64,000 nucleotides of DNA from Notolepis coatsorum (Eukaryota > Chordata > Actinopteri > Aulopiformes > Paralepididae): positions 87,762,412 to 87,826,411 of the forward strand of contig OZ020598.1 of NCBI GenBank assembly GCA_963971535.1. Reading direction: 5' to 3'. The position numbers and the translations under genes are program-made. This document shows positions 45,949 to 57,536 of the stretch, in pieces. The stretch's first letter is position 1, and each line of letters opens with the position of its first letter. Below the pieces are notes generated by a model. That model saw only the letters and a list, made by a program, of their open reading frames with translations. It had not been told where the DNA came from and did not search any database.

Positions 45949-46775
45949 CAGGGGCGGATTTAGGATTGTAGGAGATCCGGGGCTTTTGGCAGGCAAGGGG
46001 TGGTTAGGAGCGGGTCTGGCACGACCCCCTCCACGGCAGTATTTATTTTAATTTAATGAACCTGTACGTGCAATTTCCTGCAATATAGAGCCTTCAATCT
46101 TGACCAATAAAGCTGCTCTTTTCACTATAAAACTCAGTTAACCATAACGTAGTTATGGTTAGATTTATATATTGGGGGGGGGATATATCATATTTTTCAT
46201 ATGATCAAAAAGTGGTGGAGCAAGAGCATACCTTTGCTCCCCCAAGTTCAATAGTGGGAGAGCAGAGATGCTCCGAATGCTCTTATGGCCAGGTGTCTAT
46301 GATTCACTGATACAAAGTAAAATAGTGCAGTGCAATAAAATAGTTAGTAAAATAGAATAAAATAATGCAATAGTGCATTGCAATAAAATAGTTATCATCG
46401 TATTTTTTCGGGAGGCCGGTAAGGAGTGCATTACAGTAGTCGAGTTGGCTTGAGATAAAGGCATGGATCTGGTTTTCAGCGTCCTTTTGATTTATAAATG
46501 GCCGTACTTTAGCTATGTTTCTAAGGTGGAAGAATTAAGTTTTTGTCAACTTGTTGATTGTGATTTAAACAAGACTTAACTCACTCAAATACAGTTAGCA
46601 GCTGGATAGACCACAGATGGAAATTAGCTTCTGCTAAATCTGTTGCAATCATATTTCCATGTAACAATGATGAATTGTAAAAAAAAAAAAAAAAAAAAAA
46701 AATCTTAATAGATTCGGGGCTTTTCAGAAAACATTCGGGGCTTGAGCCCAAGTAGCTACCCCCTAGCCCCGCCCT
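45949..46775. mobile_element. hAT-like element with nested L2 fragment
   Basis: The left end CAGGGGCGGATTTAGGATT and the right end, on the minus strand, AGGGCGGGGCTAGGGGG; subterminal 'ccggggcttttggca' and, inverted near the right end, 'gattcggggcttttcag'. Flanks CATCCCGT (45941-45948) and GATCCCGT (46776-46783) match at 7 of 8 positions. It contains a LINE fragment (46395-46534) and a poly(A) run (46679-46702). Confidence 0.65.
46395..46534 (-). pseudogene. L2-type LINE RT fragment
   Basis: The minus-strand frame reads FFHLRNIAKVRPFINQKD and IHAFISSQLDYCNALLTGLP, the region after the RT active site in L2-type ORF2. It parallels residues of the 34.3-37.4 kb ORF2 (YQLRNIAKLRFVVSR, IHAFISSRLDYCNSIF). 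Only 46 codons survive, still open. Confidence 0.8.
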
Positions 46776-46802
46776 GATCCCGTGTCCGCCAGTCCAAGGG
46801 AA

Positions 46803-49180
46803 AAAACACTTTTCTCTCTTCAAAGGTCCCAGCATACTCTGTCAAAATGAACCAACACTTTCTCTCCTCAAACGTCCTAGCATGGTGTATCAAAATGAAC
46901 CAACACTTTCTCTCCTCAAACGTCCTAGCATGGTGTATCAAAATGAACCAACACTTTCTCTCCTCAAACGTCCAGCATACTCTATCAAAATGAACCAACA
47001 CTTTCTCTCCTCAAACTACCTAGCATACTCTATCAAAATGAACCAACACTTTCTCTCCTCAAACATCCTAGCATACTGTATCAAAATGAACCAACACTTT
47101 CTCTCCTCAAACGTCCTAGCATACTGTATCAAAATGAACCAACACTTTCTCTCCTCAAACGTCCTAGCATACTGTATCAAAATGAACCAACACTTTCTCT
47201 CCTCAAACGTCCTATACCCTGTCAAAATGAACCAACACTTTCTCTCCTCAAACGTCCTAGCATACTGTATCAAAATGAACCAACACTTTCTCTCCTCAAA
47301 CGTCCTAGCATACCCTGTCAAAATGAACCAACACTTTCTCTCCTAAAAATGGCCTACCTTACTCTATCAAAATTAACCAACACTTTCTCTCCTCAAACGT
47401 CCTAGCATACCCTGTCAAAATGAACCAACACTTTCTCTCCTCAAACGTCCTAGCATGGTGTATCAAAATTAACCAACACTTTCTCTCCTCAAACGTCCTA
47501 GCATACTCTATCAAAATGAACCAACACTTTCTCTCCTCAAATGTCCTAGCATACTCTATCAAAATTACCTAACACTTTCTCTCCTCAAACATCCTAGCAT
47601 ACCCTGTCAAAATGAACCAACACTTTCTATCCTCAAACGTCCTAGCATGGTGTATCAAAATGAACCAACACTTTCTCTCCTCAAACGTCCTAGCATGGTG
47701 TATCAAAATGAACCAACACTTTCTCTCCTCAAACGTCCAGCATACTCTATCAAAATGAACCAACACTTTCTCTCCTCAAACTACCTAGCATACTCTATCA
47801 AAATGAACCAACACTTTCTCTCCTCAAACATCCTAGCATACTGTATCAAAATGAACCAACACTTTCTCTCCTCAAACGTCCTAGCATACTGTATCAAAAT
47901 GAACCAACACTTTCTCTCCTCAAACGTCCTAGCATACTGTATCAAAATGAACCAACACTTTCTCTCCTCAAACGTCCTATACCCTGTCAAAATGAACCAA
48001 CACTTTCTCTCCTCAAACGTCCTAGCATACTGTATCAAAATGAACCAACACTTTCTCTCCTCAAACGTCCTAGCATACCCTGTCAAAATGAACCAACAAT
48101 TTCTCTCCTCAAACGTCCTAGCATACCCTGTCAAAATGAACCAACACTTTCTCTCCTCAAACGTCCTAGCATGGTGTATCAAAATTAACCAACACTTTCT
48201 CTCCTCAAACGTCCTAGCATACTCTATCAAAATGAACCAACACTTTCTCTCCTCAAATGTCCTAGCATACTCTATCAAAATTACCTAACACTTTCTCTCC
48301 TCAAACATCCTAGCATACCCTGTCAAAATGAACCAACACTTTCTCTCCTCAAACGTCCTAGCATGGTGTATCAAAATGAACCAACACTTTCTCTCCTCAA
48401 ACGTCCTAGCATGGTGTATCAAAATGAACCAACACTTTCTCTCCTCAAACGTCCAGCATACTCTATCAAAATGAACCAACACTTTCTCTCCTCAAACGTC
48501 CTAGCATACTCTATCAAAATGAACCAACACTTTCTCTCCTCAAACATCCTAGCATACTGTATCAAAATGAACCAACACTTTCTCTCCTCAAACGTCCTAG
48601 CATACTGTATCAAAATGAACCAACACTTTCTCTCCTCAAACGTCCTAGCATACTGTATCAAAATGAACCAACACTTTCTCTCCTCAAACGTCCTATACCC
48701 TGTCAAAATGAACCAACACTTTCTCTCCTCAAACGTCCTAGCATACTGTATCAAAATGAACCAACACTTTCTCTCCTCAAACGTCCTAGCATACCCTGTC
48801 AAAATGAACCAACACTTTCTCTCCTAAAAATGGCCTACCTTACTCTATCAAAATTAACCAACACTTTCTCTCCTCAAACGTCCTAGCATACCCTGTCAAA
48901 ATGAACCAACAATTTCTCTCCTCAAACGTCCTAGCATACCCTGTCAAAATGAACCAACACTTTCTCTCCTCAAACGTCCTAGCATTGGTGTATCAAAATT
49001 AACCAACACTTTCTCTCCTCAAACGTCCTAGCATACTCTATCAAAATGAACCAACACTTTCTCTCCTCAAATGTCCTAGCATACTCTATCAAAATTACCT
49101 AACACTTTCTCTCCTCAAACATCCTAGCATACCCTGTCAAAATGAACCAACACTTTCTATCCTCAAACGTCCTAGCATAC
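46803..49180. repeat. 48-bp minisatellite with higher-order repeats
   Basis: About 50 units; core 'caaaatgaaccaacactttc' + 'tctcctcaaacgtcctagca'. Because 48 is divisible by 3 and the unit lacks stops in several frames, long frames are open on both strands (repeat motifs LAYCIKMNQHFLSSNV and ARTFEERKCWFILIQY). Variant monomers recur in fixed order in three blocks: paired 'catggtgtatc' monomers near 46880, 47645 and 48361; 'attacctaacac' at 47564, 48280 and 49094. There is no start context, signal or domain to suggest a real protein. Confidence 0.97.
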
Positions 49181-50056
49181 TCAATGAGACCAAATGTCAA
49201 AATGAGACAAACAGAGAGGCTTAAAAACTCACTATGAAGCCTGATGGCTCTTCCTTAGTTCAATTTAGCCATTACAGTTAGCTAAGCAAACAAGCTAGCT
49301 ACTTCGTAGGGGATTCCATTTCAGTCCATTGACAGAAATGAGAGAAATTATTTTAACAAAATGTTTTGATTGACATTGTTTTGAAATATGTAATAATATA
49401 CACATATAATTTACAATTTTGGATATTGTAAATATTTTTATGAATATTTAAATCAAGTGGGGATGGCACCCTAGCGCCCCCTATAGACCGGCTGGTGTGT
49501 AGTACAGAGAGACTGGGATATTGATAATAAGCATTGCTTCCACACTAGTCCAGGTGAAGTAAAATATTAACTGTGATGTCAGAAACACATTTGAGTAGAT
49601 TTTTTAAGTGTGCTGTTTTCACAATTTCTTACTGTATTTTTACTGCATACAAATTTAATTTCCTTTAGGTGAAATGTATCCGGTTAGGCACAGAGAGAAT
49701 TACACATGAGACATGAGATGGATCATTTAGCTTATTTAATGTAATTAACATTAAAGATCATCTAGCAAAACTATTGCAGGTAGCCCTAACATGTTGTATT
49801 GCAAACAGGAAAAGCTCAGAATGAATGGAATTTACCCTTGGCTGGCACCGTCTCTGGTCTTTCTCTCTGTGTTGCCAGCCTCAGTTAGTTTTGTTTGTGG
49901 TTGCCAGGGTTGTTCATTGTCAAGGGTTTGTTTGCTTGCTAGAGCCCCTGTTAATCATCCTGGCAGATACGGCCATTCAAACCTTGAGAGAGAGAAATAC
50001 AACACAACACAGGCCAGCAAGGGTGAGCTCAACAGAGAGAAGGAATATACCATACC
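49181..50056. other. Non-coding stretch of about 0.9 kb
   Basis: Two overlapping frames (49791-50129, 49825-50118) have a hydrophobic stretch near their start but no family signature. No gene called. Confidence 0.4.
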
Positions 50057-50064
50057 ATCTATTC

Positions 50065-50513
50065 CATTGGTTCTTATTAAACTGTTTCACGTCAAGGACC
50101 CCTACATTTCACGAATAAATGATGAATGAATGAATGAAGTTTATTTCAAACAATATAAAACAATTAAAAAAAATATAACAATGAAAAGATGAAATACAAA
50201 AATAATATAGGGCCCCTAAATGAACACCTAATATGTCCAGAAATATATGGTGGCTTTTCGTTGTGATTATAAAAAGTGAATTAACAAACCATTTGATAAG
50301 GTTTTGTCTCAAGGCTCTGCTATCTGAGAATACTTATATTATTCTCTATTACCCTCTATTCTTTATAATATTATATTTGTTGTTTTAAGTGAGGATATGG
50401 CAGTGTATAGACAGTGAAACCTATGAGCAGAATGTTCATTCGTAATTAAACTAAACTATTAAACTATTTCTCATTTTGCTGGGACCCCAAGGACCCCACT
50501 TTGAGAACCAATG
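50065..50513. mobile_element. hAT-like element, diverged, with nested LINE tail
   Basis: The left end CATTGGTTCTTATTAAACTG and the right end, on the minus strand, CATTGGTTCTCAAAGTGGGG; 'aaggacccc' lies just inside both ends. Flanks ATCTATTC (50057-50064) and ATATGTTC (50514-50521) match at 6 of 8. A LINE 3' tail ('gaatgaatgaatgaagttta' from about 50127) is nested within. Confidence 0.6.
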
Positions 50514-50527
50514 ATATGTTCAACAGT

Positions 50528-50562
50528 ACCCCCCCCCCCCCCTCCCCCCCCCCCCGCCCCGC
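50528..50562. repeat. C-rich homopolymer
   Basis: Nearly pure C with single T and G interruptions. Confidence 0.9.
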
Positions 50563-50881
50563 TCTCTCTTTTTTTCATAAAAATTCCCTTACAGCTGAAT
50601 TTGACAGTGTAGTATTCCACTGATAGTAAGTATAGTCTAAACATAGACAACGGACTCCCTGCGCTGGAAGTCAGAGCATCAAAACGCTGTGATGTGATCA
50701 AGTGACACTTTTTGGAGTTGGTCCATTGACAATGAATTAGTGACCAATTGTGTGGGCTTGTAGAATCTTTATAGTTTGAGTTATTATATCCAAAGGAATT
50801 GTATCTAAAGAACACGCCTGACTCTTCTCCAGAGTGCAACGCGGCCATCCCAGGGTCTTCCCCCATCTATCTCCCATTCTT
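50563..50881. other. Short non-coding stretch
   Basis: Nothing recognised. Confidence 0.4.
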
Positions 50882-51030
50882 CCTCTGATTGATTGATTGA
50901 TTGATTGAAAACTTTATTAACAGATTGCAGAATGGGTACAGTACAGTACAGCTCAATACATACAATTGTTAAGGGGATGCAGACCAGAGAAAGACTTTCG
51001 TCTTGTTTACATCAGGGTCCCCCATTTTCA
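50882..51030 (-). repeat. LINE 3' tail family, copy 3
   Basis: Same as 567-690, with a (GATT)n tail at 50887-50907 instead of (GAAT)n. The differing tail unit in otherwise matching copies is typical of LINE tandem tails. Confidence 0.75.
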
Positions 51031-52537
51031 ATTCATCATAACATATATGACACACATGACATACAGATAGACAGTACTACATCTATACATTTATGACATA
51101 CCAGATTTGCAAATACAGTACTGTTTGTGATACAAAAAGTGTCCAGAAAAGAGTGTATATACATTTGACGTAGAAACTGTACATTGGAGGAGGTTGGGTA
51201 GGTGGGGTAGGGTTGGGTGGGTGGTGGGGGGGGGGACTGTACCGGACTGCCCGGTAGCAAAAACCAATACAAATCTTCCAAAAACATAATAAAAAAAAGA
51301 AGAAATTACACATATCACGTTTGTCAATTTAAAAGTGTAATTGTCAGCTAGCTAACGTTACGTTATAGCATCAAAAGCTATCGATAATGTTAACTAACGT
51401 TAGCTAACTTGCCAGTCAATCAACTTTCTTGACTTGCTAAATTATCTTTTAAATGTGTAATTCATGGCACAACTAAAACAGGATCAAAAGAAAATGTGTC
51501 TCTCGCCCTTGACTACCGTACATATTTCATTCCGGAATAGGGTCCCGTGGTGATTAGAGGAAGGGGAGTGACTTCGTACACCCACGAGGGTGTGCATGTG
51601 TGAGTGACTGTGTGAGTGGGAAGCAGCCAGGATGTTGCTGAAAAGGGGCATCTGTGCTCACCGAACTTACCCTGGGTGAATAAAATGTTTTTCTTGTTTG
51701 TTTGTTTTAACTACGGACTGTTCTGCTCGGCGAGCAGCACCATCGTCATGCATCCTCTGGGGCAGTTTTGTCAGGCGAAACGCTCACCTCAACCCGATAC
51801 TCTGTTGTCGAGAGTGTTCCACCTCCTACGCCTGAAGTGGCTCCTTCTCTCATCCCTCTCTCTCTCTCTCCTCTCTTTCTCTCTCTCGCTCTGTCTCTAT
51901 CTCTCCTCTCTTTCTCTCACTTCTCCATCTCTCCCATGACCTCTCACCCAGTGATTCACAAGGTTCAGACGCTGCTCTCTGAGAACTCTCCGGCACGCGA
52001 GCGAGCGAGTGCGCGCGCGCACGACGGCCCCCAGGACGCCCCGGGTGGTGTTGGATCACGCTCCACTAAAGATTGTCCTTATCTGGCTCTGCAGAGAAAG
52101 CCATCAGACATAAAGTCCCATTTACCCTGAAGTCAGATCTCATTTCCCACATAATGCGTCTACGACCATCCGACGAAAATGACTGCCATGAGTGATGTAA
52201 TCGTCGTCAGGCTGTCTTTTACCCAAGAGACGGAAGTAGGTATAGATTTATGGCGGGGTTCGCGGAATTGAAAGTTTAATGTAGCATCGTTTTTAGATTT
52301 TAGATGAAGTCAGCAACGGACGGGTGACTTGCATTGTCTGCGTTCTCTCTCCTCCTCCTGCGTGTGAATGGATGGTGTGGCTGGTTCTCGGTGCCAAGGT
52401 CCCGTGTGATAAATGAGGCTTGTTCCTGCAGGGCTGCCTTCCAATGATAATGTCGGGGGGAAAAGGTGATGAAGTATCACAATGATGAACCTCCTGCCAC
52501 CGTTTTCCATTGCACCCTGGAAGATTTAGTTAGATAG
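51031..52537. other. Non-coding stretch with CT-rich patch
   Basis: 51850-51935 is CT-rich. A short G-run lies at 51225-51235 and a 'gcgcgcgcgc' run at 52012-52021. No exon recognised; frames of 100-120 codons overlap in both directions. Confidence 0.4.
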
Positions 52538-52559
52538 GGGGGGGGGGGGGGGGGGGGGC
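52538..52559. repeat. G-run of about 21
   Basis: Homopolymer with a terminal C. Confidence 0.9.
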
Positions 52560-52889
52560 GGTTGGGGTGCGCTGGAGTAATGGGGGGAGGAGCGATCCAC
52601 ATCCGCTCCCCCTTTTCTCTCCCCACCGACACATAAAATCACCTTTTTCTCATTTTTATCCTGGCTGCCAGCTGAATCCTTCACCCAGTGGGATTCTTCA
52701 TAGCCCATAATATTCCTCCTGCAGCTGCAGATGACGATGTAATCGCCGCTCTTCCTCATTTGGACCGTTTCGTGGGCTTTGCGCTGTTGAGCGCCGCCAG
52801 GGCGCACGTGCAGCTGTGCGGGAATCACTTTAGGGAAATTTAAAATGGAAAACCACTCTCTTGCTGTTTGTGTTATTTTGGGAGCGTGC
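52560..52889. other. Short non-coding stretch
   Basis: Nothing recognised. Confidence 0.4.
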
Positions 52890-53292
52890 CTATGTTCCCA
52901 CAGCCCTATGTTCCCACAACCCTATGTGGTCTGATCTGATTTTATCCCCCTTTCTCTTAATTTGGTAGCCAATTACACCCAACCTAGTATCCAATGGTCC
53001 TCTGGTTGTAGAGGGTTCTTCCGGAACATAGGGCTGTGGGAACATAGGGCTGTGGGAACATACAAGCTGTATGTGTATGTCACCGAATTTCCCCAAGAGG
53101 GATTAATAAAAGTTATCCTTATCCTTATCCTAATTTTTTGAAGAATCTTAGAAATGTGGGAACATACTGTAGGGCTGTGGTAACATAGGGCCTAATTTTG
53201 AGAAACATCTTACAAATGTGGGAACATAGCGCTGTGGGAACATAGGGCAAATTTTTTTGAAGAATCTTAGACATGTGGGAACATAGGGCTGA
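52890..53292. repeat. Dispersed 16-bp 'CATAGGGCTGTGGGAA' repeats
   Basis: 'tatgttcccacagcccta' at 52890-52925 is followed by inverted copies 'ggaacatagggctgtggg' at 53023-53060, with further ones near 53156-53190 and 53218-53292, mixed with 'gaagaatcttagaaatgtgg'-type units of about 60 bp. The unit resembles the 16-bp minisatellite at 43.3 kb (CCCTCAGCCCTATGTT). 52930-53010 resembles a SINE 3' end on the minus strand. Confidence 0.75.
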
Positions 53293-53436
53293 CCCCATTA
53301 TTTTATATGACTGACCATCCAGGTTTGTCCTTGGTTATCTGAACAAAATGCTCCATGGAAGACATTTGTCCTAATACCTTATCCCAATGGACGGAAACAG
53401 TGTCAGGTTGTCCAGTGCAAACAGCGCGCATGCACA

Positions 53437-53440
<4 letters not shown>
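53293..53440. other. Short spacer
   Basis: Nothing recognised. Confidence 0.4.

Positions 53441-53533
<93 letters not shown>
53441..53533. repeat. (CA)n microsatellite, about 93 bp
   Basis: Uninterrupted CA repeat. Confidence 0.98.
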
Positions 53534-53941
53534 CCTTATAGCTCAGTATCAGCAGTGACTTTACACAGCTAGTTTATTTTGCTCTCGCCTCCTCTTTATC
53601 TTTCAACGGTCTTCTATTGTTAACTCTGTGTGTAGGAGTTCAGGCAACATACAGACTTTCAAGCTTCAATGGTCTCGGTGTTAGTTTGACAACAGGTGAC
53701 TCTCTGGCCCCATCGTAGAAAACCAAGGGACCACTTCAGCTTCATAGGCACTCAAATAGACAAAGCTTTATGGTTTGAGTTAGCCTGGTCGTCTCGCTAG
53801 CTCACTGAACTATAATGAGCTTGATTGCTAGTTTGCCAGGTAGTGAGCTCGTAATGTTATTGAATAACAGGGCTAGGCATTTATGTTTTTTTACCCCTCC
53901 AATCAAATAACGTGATAGTAGAAGGTAACCAGGGTCGCGTG
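53534..53941. other. Non-coding stretch
   Basis: Nothing recognised. Confidence 0.4.
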
Positions 53942-54397
53942 AATATTTTAGGCAACCAACTTGTGTTTAGCGTTTCTCTGATTGGCCACTACGCCCATGT
54001 GACCGCGGCAGCGCGAGAGAACGGCAGCGCGGAAATAGGCTGTCTATTGCCATTCTCTAAGACAAACTCTAACCTTAACCAGCTCCTTAACAGCGCCTAA
54101 ACTTAACCCTTCTATGCTTAATGCTTAAAGTTAACATGCCTAAACTTAACCGGCGAAAGAATGCACGTTAAAAAAAATAAAAATAAAAAATGTAAGGGAA
54201 TCGAACTTGTCACCAACAGACCGCAGGATCCACAGCAAGGCAGCGCTACCAGTTGAGCTAGTCCTCGATGTTAAAAGAGGGGGGATTACTGCTACATAAT
54301 GCTGCCGCGTCGCCGCGGGGGCGTGGCTAGATGCAAGTTGGGCGTGGCTAGACACAAGTTGGTTGCCTTTAATATTTAGGCAACCGGGTCAGGTCTA
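53942..54397. mobile_element. Element sharing ends with the 26-kb fold-back
   Basis: The left end GTGAATATTTTAGGCAACCA matches GTGAACACTTTAGGCAACCA at 26012, and both continue to 'ctctgattggcc'. Near the right end 'acacaagttggttgcc' inverts the left 'ggcaaccaacttgtgt'. Inside are 'ctaagacaaactctaacctt' (also at 33.8 kb, inverted) and a tRNA-like segment on the minus strand. No coding capacity. Confidence 0.7.
54178..54266 (-). mobile_element. tRNA-like segment, SINE-type head
   Basis: On the minus strand: GACTAGCTCAACTGGTAGCG (A box), then CTGTTGGTGACAAGTTCGAT (B box GTTCGATTCCC). Followed by a T-rich/A-rich stretch. A functional tRNA is unlikely: no CCA-ready acceptor pairing is apparent, and the segment is embedded in the repeat shared with 1.0-1.25 kb. 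Confidence 0.6.
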
Positions 54398-55177
54398 TGT
54401 TAGGATGCTCACCATAGACTATAAAGGCACTCGTGTGCAAAACCAACAGCGCTTCATGGAGCGTCAACAATAATAGAAGATCATAACGCAGTTGCAGATT
54501 CATGTATTCTGCGCTCTACACTGCTCACTACGTATAGTACCTCCTTTTCATGTGGGCTCTCTACTACTCTCTCTCCTTATTCTGTTTTCAAACAGCATTT
54601 TTACTCGGCTACAGACTATCACACTCGCAATTGCCTCTATTACTGTACTGTAGTAAACTTTCCCTATGCAATCAAGGGCCTCAAATGTAGCGTAGCGTAA
54701 GCGGGCAACATGCTCACAAGAGCTTTCAGTTTGTCATCAGTAATAGCAACCTATAATCTACTGCTCAGATTTTCTCAGCATCTCCAACTATTATACATGC
54801 CTATGGGGTAATCATAATCATAATCATAAACATAATCATCCACTACGAGAATGTTGACATGTTCTGTACAATGGAACACATGAAGAAGGTTATTTATGGG
54901 GTGGTCGGCATGGAAACTACCATGAATGCCTGTTGAATCTTGCTTTACTTAGACTTAAGTCAAAGTAACCTAATTTAAACTATATGTCCTATCATATTAT
55001 CTTTGCATTGCATGGGTAGAATCTGGTTTAATATATCTACCCATCCGTGTTGTCGGATGGCAGTGCACTCCGTGTGTTAACATTAACATTTGGCTTATAA
55101 ACATAATAGTCAAAATCCCAATGAGACCCTACCATTTTGCCATCTTCCTTATTTCTGTAGCAGTGGTTAATTTTTAA

Positions 55178-55182
<5 letters not shown>
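54398..55182. other. Non-coding stretch
   Basis: Nothing recognised except short (ATAATC)n near 54811-54838. Confidence 0.4.

Positions 55183-55247
<65 letters not shown>
55183..55247. repeat. (GA)n microsatellite
   Basis: Pure GA repeat of about 64 bp. Confidence 0.97.
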
Positions 55248-55254
<7 letters not shown>

Positions 55255-55303
55255 CAATTTGAGCAGTTAGCTTGTGAAATTCCTGGTGAGATTCCTAACG
55301 AGA

Positions 55304-55503
55304 NNNNNNNNNNNNNNNNNNNNNNNNNNNNNNNNNNNNNNNNNNNNNNNNNNNNNNNNNNNNNNNNNNNNNNNNNNNNNNNNNNNNNNNNNNNNNNNNN
55401 NNNNNNNNNNNNNNNNNNNNNNNNNNNNNNNNNNNNNNNNNNNNNNNNNNNNNNNNNNNNNNNNNNNNNNNNNNNNNNNNNNNNNNNNNNNNNNNNNNNN
55501 NNN
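55304..55503. other. Assembly gap, 200 N
   Basis: Exactly 200 undetermined bases, probably a fixed-size gap placeholder. The right edge lies directly in the G-rich minisatellite, so the gap likely hides more of that array. Confidence 0.99.
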
Positions 55504-56162
55504 GCTGTGAGTCTGTAGGGGGGGGGGAGTTGTGCTGTGAGTCTGTAGGGGGGGGGGGGGGTTGTGCTGTGAGTCTGTAGGGGGGTTGTGCTGTGAGTCT
55601 GGAGGGGGGGTTGTGCTGTGAGTCTGTAGGGGGGGGGAGTTGTGCTGTGAGTCTGTAGGGGGGGGGAGTTGTGCTGTGAGTCTGTAGGGGGGGGGTGTGC
55701 TGTGAGTCTGTAGGGGGGGGGTTGTGCTGTGAGTCTGTAGGGGGGGGGAGTTGTGCTGTGAGTCTGGAGGGGGGGGGGAGTTGTGCTGTGAGTCTGGAGG
55801 GGGGGGGGAGTTGTGCTGTGAGTCTGGAGGGGGGGGGAGTTGTGCTGTGTGTCTGTAGGGGGGGGGGGGGGTTGTGCTGTGTGTCTGTAGGGGGGGGGGT
55901 TGTGCTGTGTGTCTGTAGGGGGGGGGTTGTGCTGTGTGTCTGTAGGGGGGGGGTTGTGCTGTGAGTCTGTAGGGGGGGGGGAGTTGTGCTGTGAGTCTGT
56001 AGGGGGGGGGGTTGTGCTGTGAGTCTGTAGGGGGGGGGGGGTTGTGCTGTGAGTCTGTAGGGGGGGGGGGGGTTGTGCTGTGAGTCTGGAGGGAGGGGGG
56101 GGTTGTGCTGTGTGTCTGTAGGGGGGGGGGGTTGTGCTGTGTGTCTGGAGGGGGGGGGGTAC
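55504..56162. repeat. G-rich minisatellite
   Basis: About 21 units of 'ttgtgctgtgagtctgtagg' followed by a G-run of 4 to 13 bases. Variation is mostly in G-run length and in gagtctg/gtgtctg and gtagg/ggagg. Confidence 0.96.
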
Positions 56163-56563
56163 TGGTCGTGTAGCGTGAGTGGCCCACAGTGGTCTTAATG
56201 ATGTACTTTGATATTCAGTGCCATTATGGTGTTAATAGTGACAAGTGTTATACATTTTATGATTCAGGGGATCAATATCAATGTCCCTCTCTGCAACTTA
56301 TCCTAATTGCATAGTTACACACATGAATCATCAACAGGTGATTTTCATTCAAGCTGCACAATTAATTATATAGTCATCAGATCAATTGATACAAGAATAC
56401 TTCAAACCATAGCTTCAAACGCATCAAATCCTTCACTATGATTGTCATCATCACTGTCCCAGTTATCTGTCTGAGTCCTTTTCATTTATATTATCTGGAT
56501 TGTCCTCAACATCCACAACAAGTTATGTTGCTTGTTGAACGTTATGCCTCTTTTCATGTCTTT

Positions 56564-56565
<2 letters not shown>
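56163..56565. other. Non-coding stretch
   Basis: Nothing recognised. Confidence 0.4.
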
Positions 56566-56608
<43 letters not shown>

Positions 56609-56700
56609 TCAATTTGTAACGCACTTTATATTTGTGACAATCTCAAAGTGCTACATGAAAGGAGGTAAAGATACAACATTATTTTTATAAAATCAATTAA
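56566..56700 (-). repeat. (TAA)n with LINE/SINE-like 3' end
   Basis: (TAA)n at 56566-56606 followed by 'ttgtaacgcactttatattt' and 'aatctcaaagtgctac', which on the minus strand resembles a LINE or SINE 3' end with an ATT tail. Confidence 0.6.
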
Positions 56701-57311
56701 AATGAATAAAACAACCAATGAAATGGAAGAAACATTCAGATACAAATTTAATAAAAAATAAATAAAAAAACAACACACAACACAAGGCATCGGTCGGTCT
56801 ATTTAGGCAAATGCCTTGTTAATAAAAAAATAAATGCTTTTTGTCATTTTATTATAATAGGTACAAGCTCCCCTCTCTATCCTCTGTTATGAGTGACCAG
56901 CGCGAGTCTGTCTGAATCTGTGGAGATTCCAGCGCAGAGCGCACTGGACTATAGAGAAACAATATGGATTTCCCATTGGTCCTCCCAGCCCATGTGACCA
57001 TTTCTAGCATTTACATAGGCTATAGGCTAAAAGCTCCAGGCATAGATACATATTGTAGATGGTGGGGAATTATGAGCCTGAATAGTGAGCTTGTGGGTGA
57101 CAGCCTGTGGGTGACTGAGACAGACTTTCAACTCAACCAGAGAGAAGTGAATCTCCTGATTCAGATACAATTAAAAACCATCTATGATAAAGCTAGTCTT
57201 TATCATAGACGGTTCGAAAGATGTTTAATGTTATGCAACACATGTCTAGAGAGGGAACACTCGGTTTAGAGAGGGACTCAAGGACACTGGACATACATAT
57301 ACATTTAAAAT
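56701..57311. other. Non-coding stretch
   Basis: AT-rich at first. A 101-codon frame at 56964-57269 has no recognisable family; I do not call it. Confidence 0.4.
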
Positions 57312-57505
57312 TAAATGGTAAATAAATGGTAAATGGTTGCATTTATATAGCGCTTTTATCCAAAGCACTTTACATATTTTGTTCCTCACATTTGACCCAT
57401 TCACTCACACATTCACACACCGACGGCGGAGGCGACCATGCGAGGTGCCGACCTGCTCATCTGGAGCAGTTAGGGGTTAAGTGTCTCGCTCAAGGACCCG
57501 TGCCA
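57312..57505 (-). mobile_element. tRNA-derived SINE, copy 5 (head lost)
   Basis: Tail 'gtaaataaatggtaaatggt' and 'ttacatattttgttcctcac', through 'gacggcggaggcgaccatgc' to 'gtctcgctcaaggaccc'. Same family as 3761-4041, reversed. It ends before the tRNA-like head, where the C+T minisatellite begins. Confidence 0.75.
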
Positions 57506-57536
57506 TGCTGGAGATAGATAGGGTTCGGTTTAGGGT

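Noticed and set aside
46803..49180. CRISPR array
   Set aside because: Units of 48 bp are contiguous without unique spacers, the genome is evidently vertebrate and no cas genes exist; it is a minisatellite.
49791..50129. Secreted or membrane protein suggested by a hydrophobic start
   Set aside because: Two overlapping frames both look hydrophobic; no family, and the 3' part enters a hAT-like element.
55267..56187. 306-codon minus-strand frame
   Set aside because: It runs through the assembly gap and the G-rich minisatellite; not a gene.
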